Source: Roseburia sp. 499 (GTDB lineage Bacteria; Bacillota; Clostridia; Lachnospirales; Lachnospiraceae). Taken from it: a stretch of DNA of 64,000 bases. Position numbers and translations under genes: made by a program. The notes below the pieces were generated by a model that ran no database searches, was not told the origin of the DNA, and saw only the letters and a list, made by a program, of their open reading frames with translations. Below are positions 54,435 to 62,731 of the stretch, in pieces. Every line of letters starts with the position of its first letter. Positions within the stretch are counted from its first letter, which is position 1. The stretch covers positions 1,922,001 to 1,986,000 of the forward strand of contig NZ_CP135164.1 in NCBI RefSeq assembly GCF_001940225.2, given 5' to 3'.

Positions 54435-54498
54435 CTCCCTATTATATTTACACCCAGTGGAAATATAATAGGGAGTAACACACTCATGTGTTACTCCC
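54435..54498 (-). other. Two mutually exclusive hairpins after the MsmK-type gene
   Basis: A 12-bp stem (GGGAGTAACACA 54471-54482 with TGTGTTACTCCC 54487-54498) and a 15-bp stem (arms 54435-54449 and 54461-54475) share the GGGAG at 54471-54475, so only one can form completely. The first RNA hairpin made lies 36 nt past the ATPase stop. Neither has a strong U-run, so ordinary termination is uncertain. The rest of the 285-nt gap holds the GC-rich element and no ORF. Confidence 0.6.
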
Positions 54499-54533
54499 AA
54501 ATCATGCATTGTGTATGAAATTATATTACCGAA

Positions 54534-55646
54534 TTAGTGGGTAATTGTCAATTCTGTTTCCTTATCGAATACATGAATCTTCTCTACATCAATAGCTAAA
54601 CGAACAGTATCTCCAAGACGTGCTGGTGTTCTGGAATCAACTTTTGCAGTCATGCTTGTTCCTTCTATATTGAAGTATAACAATACTTCAGAACCAAGTA
54701 ATTCGTATCCTGTTACTGTTGTAGAGAAAGAACTTTCCTTACGTGTTTCAATAGCAATCTGGGAATCATCTACATCTTCTGGACGAATACCAAGTACAAC
54801 TGTCTTTCCGTTGTATCCACCGTCTGCTAACTTTTTAGCTTTTGCTGGTGGTAATGTGATAGTAGTATCTCCAAAGGATAAGGTAACCTTATCTCCTTCT
54901 ACTGCACATTTTGCATCGATGAAGTTCATCTGAGGAGATCCAATGAATCCTGCTACGAATAAGTTATCCGGCTCGTTGTATAATATCTGAGGAGAATCTA
55001 CCTGCTGAATGATACCATCCTTCAATACAACGATTCTGGTTCCCAGTGTCATAGCTTCTGTCTGGTCATGTGTTACATAGATGATAGTAGCACCTAATCT
55101 CTGATGTAATGCAGCGATTTCCGCACGCATCTGAACTCTTAACTTAGCATCCAAGTTAGATAATGGTTCGTCCATTAAGAATACCTTTGGCTCACGAACA
55201 ATTGCACGACCCATAGCAACACGCTGTCTCTGTCCACCAGATAAAGCCTTTGGTTTACGATCTAATAATTTCTCCAGGTCAAGAATTCTAGCTGCTTCTT
55301 CTACTTTCTGTTTAATCTCAGCCTTTGGAACTTTTCTTAATTTTAATCCGAATGCCATATTGTCAAATACAGTCATATGTGGATACAATGCGTAGTTCTG
55401 GAATACCATTGCGATATCTCTGTCCTTAGGTTCTACATCATTTACAACCTTTCCATCAATAGAAAGTTCTCCAGAAGAAATATCTTCCAAACCTGCAATC
55501 ATACGAAGTGTAGTAGATTTACCACATCCGGATGGTCCTACAAAGATGATAAATTCTTTGTCTTCTACTTCAAGGTTGAAGTCCTTTACTGCTTCAAATC
55601 CATTTGGATATACTTTACAAACGTTCTTTAATGATAAACTTGCCAT
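54534..55646 (-). CDS. Sugar ABC transporter ATP-binding protein, MsmK/UgpC/MalK type
   Basis: 370 residues. NBD: Walker A GPSGCGKSTTLRMIAG (~38), signature LSGGQRQRVAMGRA (~135), Walker B VFLMDEPLSNLDAKLR (~158), switch THDQTEAMTLG. The C-terminal TOBE/MalK regulatory domain (~245-370) includes VVLGIRPEDVDDS. Family members energise several carbohydrate (CUT1) importers in trans, and this gene stands alone with no permease or binding protein nearby, as with MsmK/MsmX. AGGAGG precedes the start. The exact sugars are unknown. Confidence 0.92.
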   Translation of the reverse strand: MASLSLKNVCKVYPNGFEAVKDFNLEVEDKEFIIFVGPSGCGKSTTLRMIAGLEDISSGELSIDGKVVNDVEPKDRDIAMVFQNYALYPHMTVFDNMAFGLKLRKVPKAEIKQKVEEAARILDLEKLLDRKPKALSGGQRQRVAMGRAIVREPKVFLMDEPLSNLDAKLRVQMRAEIAALHQRLGATIIYVTHDQTEAMTLGTRIVVLKDGIIQQVDSPQILYNEPDNLFVAGFIGSPQMNFIDAKCAVEGDKVTLSFGDTTITLPPAKAKKLADGGYNGKTVVLGIRPEDVDDSQIAIETRKESSFSTTVTGYELLGSEVLLYFNIEGTSMTAKVDSRTPARLGDTVRLAIDVEKIHVFDKETELTITH

Positions 55647-55743
55647 TTTCCTGTTACCTCCTGTGTGTTATTCTGTCCCGCAGAATTTATTTTCTGAAAT
55701 AATACTACCAAATTCAGCTAAAAATTGCATCTGTCATATCCAC

Positions 55744-55795
55744 AAAAAACGATATGCTTTCTTGTCAATTCCACCAAGAAAGCATATCGTTTTTT
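55744..55795 (-). terminator. Terminator after the PRTase-like gene
   Basis: A 21-bp perfect inverted repeat (55744-55764 with 55775-55795, 10-nt loop) with A/T tracts on both ends, 57 nt past the stop. It closes the S1-transglycosylase-dut-PRTase run. Confidence 0.88.
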
Positions 55796-55851
55796 TTCTT
55801 CTTCGTCACTTTAACGAATTTCCTTCTCTTTTTTATACACTTTGACGAATA

Positions 55852-56496
55852 CTATAACTTAGAATATCCGAAGCCATTCACCATAGCCTCCACTCTATGT
55901 CCCTTTTTACAAAATGGACATTCACTTGCAGGATATGTGGCATATCCCGGTACATCCTCCTCATTAAAAGCACACTCTACCTTGAATCCTTCTACTTCCC
56001 TAACGGTACTAAATGCAGAGACAACTCCAACTACACTTCCGCCATAATAACGGATACATTCCAGGCTCTGATGAATGGTAACTCCTGTCGTTGTAGTTGC
56101 AAGAAGTAACAATACATGTTTGCCCTGAATTGCAGGAATAGAATTATCTCGAAAAATCATCTGATTGTTGGAATTAAACTCCGGCGGAACTACATATACG
56201 GTTTCATGCAAATTGGTAATCGTCATGATATTAAGCTTTTCCAACTCTTCCGCCAGAAACGCTCCCACAACCTCCATACCATCCATACACACAATGGTAT
56301 CCACTGTAATATTGCTTGTAAACTTTCCCGCCAACAACCTTGCCAATTCTCTTGCCTCACTTACACGGCTCTTAAGACTTGTAATATTAATGTAATAATT
56401 GATGTGCGAATGCCCAGTCGAAAAGTGCCCCGGTACTGCATGAATTGCCACCTTATTACTGTCTTTCGCGAAAAACTTTACCATTCGTTCCTCCAT
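55852..56496 (-). CDS. Phosphoribosyltransferase-like protein with C-terminal Cys motif
   Basis: 214 residues. The fold resembles orotate-type PRTases (TIVCMDGMEVVGAFLAEELE; GGSVVGVVSAFSTVREVEGF). The PRPP loop reads HVLLLLATTTTGVT: the TTTG part is kept but the two acidic residues of VDDxxTTG are Leu-Ala. The C-terminus carries ECPFCKKGHRVEAM, a possible half zinc ribbon (CxxC only). It may be a regulatory or altered-activity member rather than OPRTase; no other pyrimidine genes are near. Gap to dut is 28 nt; AGGAGGG site before ATG. Confidence 0.75.
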   Translation of the reverse strand: MEERMVKFFAKDSNKVAIHAVPGHFSTGHSHINYYINITSLKSRVSEARELARLLAGKFTSNITVDTIVCMDGMEVVGAFLAEELEKLNIMTITNLHETVYVVPPEFNSNNQMIFRDNSIPAIQGKHVLLLLATTTTGVTIHQSLECIRYYGGSVVGVVSAFSTVREVEGFKVECAFNEEDVPGYATYPASECPFCKKGHRVEAMVNGFGYSKL

Positions 56497-56524
56497 AGTA
56501 ATCCCTCCTGCCTTACATTAGCTA

Positions 56525-56959
56525 TTAATTTTTACCTGTACTTCCAAACCCTCCACGGTTTTCGTTTTTCAAAGAAGCCACCTGTTGAAACTCAATTTTC
56601 GGCTGGTTTTCCACAATACGAAACTGGCAGATTCTATCATTTTTCTGAATCACCGTATCTCTGGTAGCATATACCGGCATTCTCCACATATCTTCATCGC
56701 CACAATAGCTTCCGTCAATAATACCACAACTGTTCACCTGTAAAACCCCATAATTTTTAAAAGTTGAACTTCTTGGTACTACATGTGCTTCATACCCTGC
56801 CGGCAATTCCATTGCTACACCTAAAGGAATCAGTTTAAATTCTCCTGCCTTTAATTCTACCGTCTCACTGGCTCTTAAATCAATCCAATCAGACTTTCCG
56901 TCAATATAGGTGAGTTTGTCAATTTCTTCGGTAAAATATTTAATTTTAATTGTTTCCAT
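56525..56959 (-). CDS. dut: dUTP diphosphatase
   Basis: 144 residues with all trimeric dUTPase motifs: motif 1 DWIDLRASE, motif 2 [12 protein letters not shown], motif 3 [13 protein letters not shown], motif 4 [11 protein letters not shown], motif 5 [10 protein letters not shown] at the C-terminus. It hydrolyses dUTP to dUMP, keeping uracil out of DNA and feeding dTMP synthesis. It follows the lytic transglycosylase by 13 nt with AGGAG before ATG. Confidence 0.95.
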   Translation of the reverse strand: METIKIKYFTEEIDKLTYIDGKSDWIDLRASETVELKAGEFKLIPLGVAMELPAGYEAHVVPRSSTFKNYGVLQVNSCGIIDGSYCGDEDMWRMPVYATRDTVIQKNDRICQFRIVENQPKIEFQQVASLKNENRGGFGSTGKN

Positions 56960-56972
56960 TCTGTTCTCCTGA

Positions 56973-57770
56973 CTAGTTATTACTGTTTATAATTCCAAGT
57001 ACCGCCGGGTTGTACTTAATTTCCTGATAAGAATAATAGGAATCGGAAAGCCCTGCCTGTTTCTTCTCTTCTTCCTCTTCCTCGTCCTTTTCCTGTTGTT
57101 CCTGCTGCACTTTTGTATACAATTCTACAAATCGAAGATAATCTTCATAGGAAAATAATCGATTCATAATTTCTTTAAAATAATTATCCTCGGCCTCTTC
57201 CACAGAAGCTGCTGTAATTGTTCCACTTGCCGTACTTTCTGTAGCTGTACTTGCTGTTCCCGAAGTAGAATAATAAGCATCCGGAACCTGTACCCCGCCA
57301 TTCATGAAATTCATAACCTTTACCACATAATTCTGTGTTTCTTTGAAAGGAGGTATTCCGCCATACTTAGCTACATTACCACTTCCTGCATTATATGCTG
57401 CAAGAGCCAGCTTCACATCACCATCATATTTATTTAACAGCTGGCTAATATATTTTGTTCCTCCCATAACATTCTGGTAAGGATCATATGCATCTGTAAC
57501 TCCTAATTCCTTTGCAGTTGCAGGCATCAGCTGCATCAACCCCTGTGCCCCGGAACCTGATGTAGCATTTGGATTAAAATCTGACTCCGTCTTAGCTATT
57601 GCCTTAATCAAATCTTTCGGTACATTATAACGCTCAGATGCCTCTGTAAAAATTTCCTCTAAAGATGCAGTAGTCTGCAAGTAAGAAGAAAAGTCCTCTG
57701 TACTATTTACCGCATTACTTCTATCTACACCCATACTTGCATCCATTCCCTGAATTGCATTTACTCTCAT
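56973..57770 (-). CDS. Lytic transglycosylase (SLT domain), possibly flagellum-associated
   Basis: 265 residues from ATG 57770 (AAGGAG upstream; the ATG six codons earlier overlaps that site). SLT core at ~45-165: [20 protein letters not shown] (catalytic Glu), [50 protein letters not shown]. No standard signal peptide is visible, and the N-terminus ([20 protein letters not shown]) is like transglycosylases exported with flagellar parts, a tentative link. The C-terminus is acidic coiled coil ([12 protein letters not shown]). Cleaves peptidoglycan glycan strands. Confidence 0.88.
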   Translation of the reverse strand: MRVNAIQGMDASMGVDRSNAVNSTEDFSSYLQTTASLEEIFTEASERYNVPKDLIKAIAKTESDFNPNATSGSGAQGLMQLMPATAKELGVTDAYDPYQNVMGGTKYISQLLNKYDGDVKLALAAYNAGSGNVAKYGGIPPFKETQNYVVKVMNFMNGGVQVPDAYYSTSGTASTATESTASGTITAASVEEAEDNYFKEIMNRLFSYEDYLRFVELYTKVQQEQQEKDEEEEEEKKQAGLSDSYYSYQEIKYNPAVLGIINSNN

Positions 57771-57801
57771 CACCTGTACTCCTTCCATTGTACCTCTTGG
57801 T

Positions 57802-58704
57802 CTACAATTTCAACTTAGAAAGCAAATCACCAAGACTGGTAGATGCACTTTCGTTTGAAACATATTCTTCCACAGGCTCTGCCTGCTCTGTATCTACCAT
57901 CTCTTCCTCTAATGCTTTCATACTGAGACTTACTTTATTATCATTGGTATTTAATATCTTAACCTTTACCTTCTGTCCTTCTTTTAAAACTTCAGACGGC
58001 TTTCCAATTCTCTTCTGGGAAATCTGAGAAATATGCACTAATCCACTAATTCCATCCCCCAAATCTATAAAAGCTCCATAAGGCATAAGATTCTCTACTG
58101 TTCCTTCCAGAATACTTCCCGGAACCATCATTGAAATCTTATGGTTGTGTTCTTCCTGTTCCTTTTCCTTTAATATCACTTTGGCAGAAAGCACTAGTTT
58201 TTTCTTAGATTCATCTACATTGATGACACGTACTTCCACCGTTCTTCCCAACCATTCTTCTGTCGCTTCTACATAGGAAAGTGCCAATTGAGATGCCGGA
58301 ATAAATCCTCTCATGCCTTCTACATAAGCAATCACACCACTCGGTACGATTCCTGATATTTTCACTGAAAGCGTTGTTTCTTCTTCCTGATATTCCTTTA
58401 ATTTTTCCCAAGCCAATACTTCATTCGCTTCCTTTCTGGAAAGCAGAATATTGCCTTGACCATCATCTGTACTTACTACAGTTGCCTCAAGTTCATCACC
58501 GATATGTACTTCTTCCATTACTTGAAAGTTCGGATCATTGCTTAAGTCTTCCTTCTTTATGACTCCTTGGGCATAATATTTCAAATCCAGAGTAACTTCT
58601 TCTTCCTTTACATCAATGACTGTTCCGGTAATGATATCCCCTTCCTGAATCTTACGGAAGGATGCCTCCAATTCTTCTTTATAATCTTCCATAGACTCTG
58701 CCAT
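57802..58704 (-). CDS. S1 RNA-binding domain protein (RpsA-like)
   Basis: 300 residues from ATG 58704 (AAGGAG 8 nt upstream); the frame extends 22 codons further without a site. Three S1 OB-folds: EGDIITGTVIDVKEEEVTLD (~18-85), VKISGIVPSGVIAYVEGMRG (~105-170) and GSILEGTVENLMPYGAFIDL (~190-260), followed by an acidic tail. E. coli S1 has six domains; Firmicute homologues often have three or four and assist RNA binding or translation. First gene of the leftward run to the PRTase-like gene. Confidence 0.87.
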   Translation of the reverse strand: MAESMEDYKEELEASFRKIQEGDIITGTVIDVKEEEVTLDLKYYAQGVIKKEDLSNDPNFQVMEEVHIGDELEATVVSTDDGQGNILLSRKEANEVLAWEKLKEYQEEETTLSVKISGIVPSGVIAYVEGMRGFIPASQLALSYVEATEEWLGRTVEVRVINVDESKKKLVLSAKVILKEKEQEEHNHKISMMVPGSILEGTVENLMPYGAFIDLGDGISGLVHISQISQKRIGKPSEVLKEGQKVKVKILNTNDNKVSLSMKALEEEMVDTEQAEPVEEYVSNESASTSLGDLLSKLKL

Positions 58705-58734
58705 CTCAAACACTCCTTTATTTCTATTTTCTAA

Positions 58735-58760
58735 AGGGATTCCTAATGTTAGGAATCCCT
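58735..58760 (-). terminator. Near-palindromic hairpin between chemoreceptor and S1 gene
   Basis: AGGGATTCCTAA (58735-58746) pairs perfectly with TTAGGAATCCCT (58749-58760). It lies 54 nt past the chemoreceptor stop and 31 nt before the S1 gene. Only TTT follows leftward, so it may be a weak terminator or a leader hairpin of the S1 mRNA. Confidence 0.6.
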
Positions 58761-58813
58761 GTCTATACATGTACTTTTATTGTATCAGAAACTATTTCAA
58801 AATGCCAGTATAT

Positions 58814-59893
58814 TTATGCATATTCTTTCAACTCCTTGGCAAGTCTGTAAATGCCTTCCAGTATTTTTACAAATTCCTCCATCTGCTCCACTGCCGAACC
58901 AGAGTGTTTCAATCCTTCTGTAGATGATGCAGCTACCTCTTCACTGGTTGCTGACAGATGTGTAATATTCTCTGAAATAACACCGGTAGATTTGATAATC
59001 TGCTCCATATTATTCTCTGTTTTACTGATTACTTCAATCAATTCTGCAACTTCGTCATCAATTACCTGGAACTTATTCTTCGTGGTTTCAATCATCTCAT
59101 TCTGCTTGTCTACTGATATGCTGGAATTTTCAATGCTCTTTGTTGCCTGATTCGTATACTCAGTCAATTCTTCAATAATATTTGTGATACGGTTAGAAGC
59201 TTCCTTTGTCTGTTCTGACAACTCACGTATCTGATCTGCCACAACTGCAAAACCCTTTCCGGCTTCACCTGCTCTGGCTGCTTCAATAGATGCATTTAAT
59301 GCCAACAAATTTGTCTGGTTGGAAATCTCCAAAATGGTATCAATAATGCCTCGTACTTCCTGCACTTTATCCGTTACTTTCTCGGTTGCCTCTACGGTAA
59401 TCTCACTAGCCTCTTTTACATTAACAGACTGTTCTTCCAATCCCTGAACTAATTTTGTTCCTTCTTCTACTGCCCGCATTGTATTCTGTGAAGTCTCTAT
59501 CATCTGTCGTGTCTGTTGCTCTGCCATTGTAATATTTTCCTGGATACCATTGCACATATCAGCCTGTCTCTGAATCGCCTCCGCAGTACTTTCCGTACTT
59601 TCTGCAATATTTTCAACTGAGAAATTATTCGTGTCTATACTTTCTTTCACTCCAGACATCATGCTTTGTGTTTCATCAAAATGCTTCATAATATTATCTG
59701 CAACAAGAATAATATTATTCGCAATGTTCTTCTGTTCTTGCGCATTTTTCTCGATTACCGCCATGTTTTCTTTTCTAAAGCGAATCAATAACCTGGTGGC
59801 AGTAATACTTGCATAAGCACACAACAGAAAAACTACAAAACTGATAGCTATATCATCTGTTGACATAACCCCTTTCTCTTTATGTTTCGACAT
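58814..59893 (-). CDS. Methyl-accepting chemotaxis protein, single N-terminal membrane segment
   Basis: 359 residues. One membrane helix at ~14-33 ([20 protein letters not shown]), no extracellular sensor and no HAMP, then a long cytoplasmic coiled coil. The tip is [20 protein letters not shown] with [20 protein letters not shown]. It probably senses membrane or internal signals, or works within arrays formed by other receptors. Two starts are possible (59893 or the ATG nine codons later); neither has a perfect site. A TATAAT -10 lies about 30 nt upstream without a clear -35. Confidence 0.9.
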   Translation of the reverse strand: MSKHKEKGVMSTDDIAISFVVFLLCAYASITATRLLIRFRKENMAVIEKNAQEQKNIANNIILVADNIMKHFDETQSMMSGVKESIDTNNFSVENIAESTESTAEAIQRQADMCNGIQENITMAEQQTRQMIETSQNTMRAVEEGTKLVQGLEEQSVNVKEASEITVEATEKVTDKVQEVRGIIDTILEISNQTNLLALNASIEAARAGEAGKGFAVVADQIRELSEQTKEASNRITNIIEELTEYTNQATKSIENSSISVDKQNEMIETTKNKFQVIDDEVAELIEVISKTENNMEQIIKSTGVISENITHLSATSEEVAASSTEGLKHSGSAVEQMEEFVKILEGIYRLAKELKEYA

Positions 59894-59979
59894 AAAGATA
59901 CAATTTTCGTCTTCTGTGTGTATTATACTCCTTTTTTTCTAATAATGATAGACTTTTTTATACATCCGAACATTATTTA

Positions 59980-60690
59980 TTACTTCACTCTTTTCCACTC
60001 AGAAGAATGGGTGTCCACAATTTCCCTTACAATCAATACTCCCTCTTCAACTACAAAACGAATATCATACCCCGCATAGTTCATACCATAAATATAATCC
60101 GGCTTTTTATTGTAAGCAGCTCTTGGATCCTGAGCAAGAACTTCCAATATTGCTTGTTGCAAATCTTTCGGAATTTTGCATTTCAATTCCTCCGGAAACA
60201 CTACTTTAATGCCGTCTTCTCTGTGAGCTTCGCCAAAACTTCCCTTTGCCTCCGGATGCGCATCCGTGTAAGGAAGATATGGTTTAATATCATAAATTGG
60301 GGTACCATCCAACATATCCGCTCCTGATACAACCAGAACCGGTTCCCCGTTTCTCTCATATCGAACTTCTTCCAAGCGTACGCTAGATAAGCCAATAGAA
60401 TTCGGTCTGAACGGAGAACGAGTCGCAAATACCCCCTTCCGCTCCTTTCCACCTAATCTTGGTGGAGCCACTGTCAAATTAATGACATCCTTTTTCGCCT
60501 TGGAAAATCCCCATAACAACCATAAATGTGAATACTCTTCGATTCCCCGAACAGCATCGGGATTTCGAAACTCTCCTTCAAAATGAATTTCTCCCCTTAC
60601 AGACGGAACCAATCCACTCTGTCTTGGTATCCCAAATTTTTCTGGAAAATCCGTGTGAATTCTTGCCACTACAATTAATTTTTCATTCAT
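59980..60690 (-). CDS. trmO: tRNA (N6-threonylcarbamoyladenosine37-N6)-methyltransferase TrmO
   Basis: 236 residues. TsaA/UPF0066 beta-barrel at ~5-145: ARIHTDFPEKFGIPRQSGL, YSHLWLLWGF, PPRLGGKERKGVFATRSPFR and PNSIGLSSVRLEEV, the binding site for S-adenosylmethionine. The C-terminal domain (~150-236) has DIKPYLPYTDAHPEAKGSFG. It methylates t6A37 in tRNA-Thr-type anticodons. The next unit upstream is a tRNA-Thr gene, a neat but possibly chance pairing, since the terminator at 60717-60761 separates them. Confidence 0.9.
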   Translation of the reverse strand: MNEKLIVVARIHTDFPEKFGIPRQSGLVPSVRGEIHFEGEFRNPDAVRGIEEYSHLWLLWGFSKAKKDVINLTVAPPRLGGKERKGVFATRSPFRPNSIGLSSVRLEEVRYERNGEPVLVVSGADMLDGTPIYDIKPYLPYTDAHPEAKGSFGEAHREDGIKVVFPEELKCKIPKDLQQAILEVLAQDPRAAYNKKPDYIYGMNYAGYDIRFVVEEGVLIVREIVDTHSSEWKRVK

Positions 60691-60716
60691 TTTTTTCTTT
60701 CTCCTATTCAGATAAC

Positions 60717-60761
60717 AAATAAAGGCCTTTCGAGGTTACTTTCCTCAAAAAGCCTTTATTT
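60717..60761 (-). terminator. Terminator after tRNA-Thr
   Basis: AAATAAAGGC (60717-60726) pairs with GCCTTTATTT (60752-60761), and inner GAGG with CCTC extends the stem. It starts 15 nt past the tRNA 3' end. Confidence 0.8.
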
Positions 60762-60775
60762 CCGCTATTTTACAA

Positions 60776-60848
60776 AGCTGTTAACGGGAATCGAACCCGT
60801 GACCTCCGCCTTACCAAGGCGACGCTCTACCGACTGAGCCATAACAGC
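60776..60848 (-). tRNA. tRNA-Thr (anticodon GGT)
   Basis: A 73-nt cloverleaf on the minus strand. Acceptor arms GCTGTTA/TAACAGC, D-arm GCTC...GAGC, anticodon stem TCGCC/GGCGG with loop TTGGTAA (anticodon GGT), T-arm ACGGG-TTCGATT-CCCGT. Discriminator U; CCA is not encoded. It reads ACC/ACU codons. A consensus promoter lies just upstream. Confidence 0.96.
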
Positions 60849-60878
60849 ACTCTGATTGCTCTCGCAACCGACTTGACT

Positions 60879-60907
60879 AATATACTATATGTTGTGCCTC
60901 TTGTCAA
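60879..60907 (-). promoter_or_regulatory. tRNA-Thr promoter
   Basis: Leftward -35 TTGACA (60907-60902), 17-nt spacer, -10 TATATT (60884-60879), start about 24 nt before the mature tRNA. Strong, as expected for a stable RNA. It lies in the short gap after sigH. Confidence 0.85.
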
Positions 60908-60926
60908 GATATTTTTTGCATTTTCT

Positions 60927-61538
60927 TTATTCTTCGATGTCCCATAACTTTCCTCGAATCCTCTGTAATGCATTGTCAATTGACTTTGGCTCACGCTCCA
61001 TACATTCTGCAATTTGACGATAATTCATTCCCTGCAAATGGTACTCCAAGACTTCCCACTCCATCTTACTTAAGGTCTTTTTTGCTTTTTCCCGAATAGC
61101 AGCAACATTTTCTCTATCAATCAACATCTGCTCCGGATTCCCATTTTCAAAAGACTCCAGCAGGTCCAAAAAAGAATCACTTCCTTCTGTCCCTGCCTCA
61201 CTATTCAAAGAAACATATCCATTTAATGGCTGATGCTTTTTCCGTTGAGATGCCTCTACCGCACTATAAATCTGCCTAGCAATACAAATGTCTGCGAAAT
61301 GAAAAAAGGACGCATCCTTTTTCTTATTGTAATCACGTATCGCCTTAAAAAGACCAATCATCCCCTCCTGAATCAAGTCGTCTGTATCTCCACCAATTAA
61401 AAACATAGCATTGGCCCGTTTTCGCACCAAATACTTATACTTATCCATAATATAATCCGTAATGTCGGTCTGGCCTTTTCGTAACTGTTCTATCAATTCT
61501 TCATCTGTATATTTCTCATACTCTGTAAATTTTTGCAT
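60927..61538 (-). CDS. sigH: RNA polymerase sigma factor SigH (Spo0H type)
   Basis: 203 residues. Region 2: YKYLVRKRANAMFLIGGDTD then DDLIQEGMIGLFKAIRDYNK (2.2), and SFFHFADICIARQIYSAVEA (2.3-2.4). Region 4.2: LQGMNYRQIAECMEREPKSI. In spore formers SigH controls the transition to sporulation and competence. The order cysS-mrnC-rlmB-sigH is the conserved Firmicute arrangement; 18 nt separate it from rlmB. Presence of sigH alone does not prove sporulation. Confidence 0.93.
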   Translation of the reverse strand: MQKFTEYEKYTDEELIEQLRKGQTDITDYIMDKYKYLVRKRANAMFLIGGDTDDLIQEGMIGLFKAIRDYNKKKDASFFHFADICIARQIYSAVEASQRKKHQPLNGYVSLNSEAGTEGSDSFLDLLESFENGNPEQMLIDRENVAAIREKAKKTLSKMEWEVLEYHLQGMNYRQIAECMEREPKSIDNALQRIRGKLWDIEE

Positions 61539-61556
61539 CTTCCCCTTGTGCTCCTC

Positions 61557-62297
61557 TTACTGGATTCTCTGTCTTACAATCTCATATGCCAGCACACCTG
61601 CTGCCACAGATGCATTCAAAGAATCAATGTCTCCTTTCATAGGAATGGATGCAATAAAATCACAATTTTCCTTTACCAGCTTGCTGACTCCTTCGCCTTC
61701 ACTTCCAATCACAAGTCCAATCGGTCCTTTTAAATCTAACTGATACATACTGGTTCCACCCATATCTGCACATACAAACCATAACCCTTTATCTTTTAAT
61801 TCCTTTATCGTATTAGAAAGATTGGTCACCTTTGCCACCGGTGTATAGTTGATTGCTCCTGCAGACGTCTTCGCAACCGTTGCAGTCAATCCTACCGCAC
61901 GTCTCTTCGGAATAATGACTCCATGAGCGCCTGCCAGATTAGCGGTACGAATAATCGCACCTAGGTTATGCGGATCTTCAATATTATCTAACAATATGAT
62001 AAAAGGCGGTTCCCCCTTTTCCTCTGCTAGTTTTAAAATATCATCTACTTCAGCATATTCATAAGCCGCTGCAAAGGCAATCACTCCCTGATGTTTTTTT
62101 GTTTCAGAGAGCTGATCCAACCGCTCTTTTGTTACATAATTAATAATCGTATCATGCTTCTTTGCTTCTCTGGTAATGGACTTAATTGGTCCATCCTGAC
62201 ATCCATCCAATACAAAAAGCTTGTCTATGGTTTTTCCTGAACGAAATGCTTCTAATACTGCATTTCTTCCTTCTATGGTCAATTCTTCGTATCTCAC
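61557..62297 (-). CDS. rlmB: 23S rRNA (guanosine-2'-O)-methyltransferase RlmB
   Basis: 246 residues, SpoU/TrmH family. The N-terminal L30e-like substrate domain covers ~1-75 (VLEAFRSGKTIDKLFVLDGC). The SPOUT knot motifs are NIEDPHNLGAIIRTANLAGA (motif 1), GLVIGSEGEGVSKL (motif 2) and IPMKGDIDSLNASVAAGVLA (motif 3). It methylates G2251 (E. coli numbering) in 23S rRNA. The start codon is GTG, overlapping the mrnC stop by 1 nt (TAGTG). Confidence 0.92.
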   Translation of the reverse strand: MRYEELTIEGRNAVLEAFRSGKTIDKLFVLDGCQDGPIKSITREAKKHDTIINYVTKERLDQLSETKKHQGVIAFAAAYEYAEVDDILKLAEEKGEPPFIILLDNIEDPHNLGAIIRTANLAGAHGVIIPKRRAVGLTATVAKTSAGAINYTPVAKVTNLSNTIKELKDKGLWFVCADMGGTSMYQLDLKGPIGLVIGSEGEGVSKLVKENCDFIASIPMKGDIDSLNASVAAGVLAYEIVRQRIQ

Positions 62298-62731
62298 TAT
62301 GGTTCCTTTCCTATTCCTGCTAATGCTTTTTTTATTAGTTCCATCATGCGCTCCATCTGGTTCTCCAGATACAAATATCCCATCAACGCCTCAAAGCCCG
62401 TAGCTCGTCTGTAATCTGTCATGGTCGCATTTTTTGCCATGGTTGGTGATTTGGCATTTCTTCCACGCTTGTATACCGCCATCTCTTCCTCCGACAGTTC
62501 CGGCAACAACACTTCAATCATTTCAGATTGTGTATGAGCTTTCACCAGTTGACTGGTCTGCCGATGGAGCTGATTTGCCTGCGTATTTCCTTTTCCTACA
62601 ATCATGGAACGAATAACTAAATCATAAATACCATCTCCAATATATGCAAGTGCCAGCGGAGAATAGCTGCGAATATCCACATGTTCCATGCCAAATTGCC
62701 TTAATATATATTCATTTAAGCCTTTTTCCAT
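62297..62731 (-). CDS. mrnC: Mini-ribonuclease 3
   Basis: 144 residues, RNase III catalytic domain without the dsRNA-binding domain. Motif SPLALAYIGDGIYDLVIRSM with the catalytic Asp; later KNATMTDYRRATGFEALMGY (Glu for metal) and LYLENQMERM. It matures 23S rRNA 5' and 3' ends in Firmicutes. It overlaps the cysS end by 16 nt. Confidence 0.94.
   Translation of the reverse strand: MEKGLNEYILRQFGMEHVDIRSYSPLALAYIGDGIYDLVIRSMIVGKGNTQANQLHRQTSQLVKAHTQSEMIEVLLPELSEEEMAVYKRGRNAKSPTMAKNATMTDYRRATGFEALMGYLYLENQMERMMELIKKALAGIGKEP

Noticed and set aside
55670..55696. Short ATTCTG/CAGAAT repeats before the MsmK-type gene
   Set aside because: Arms of 5-6 bp in AT-rich DNA are expected by chance; no regulator is linked.
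56116..56667. 183-codon plus-strand ORF
   Set aside because: Antisense to the PRTase-like and dut genes, both of which have clear family motifs.
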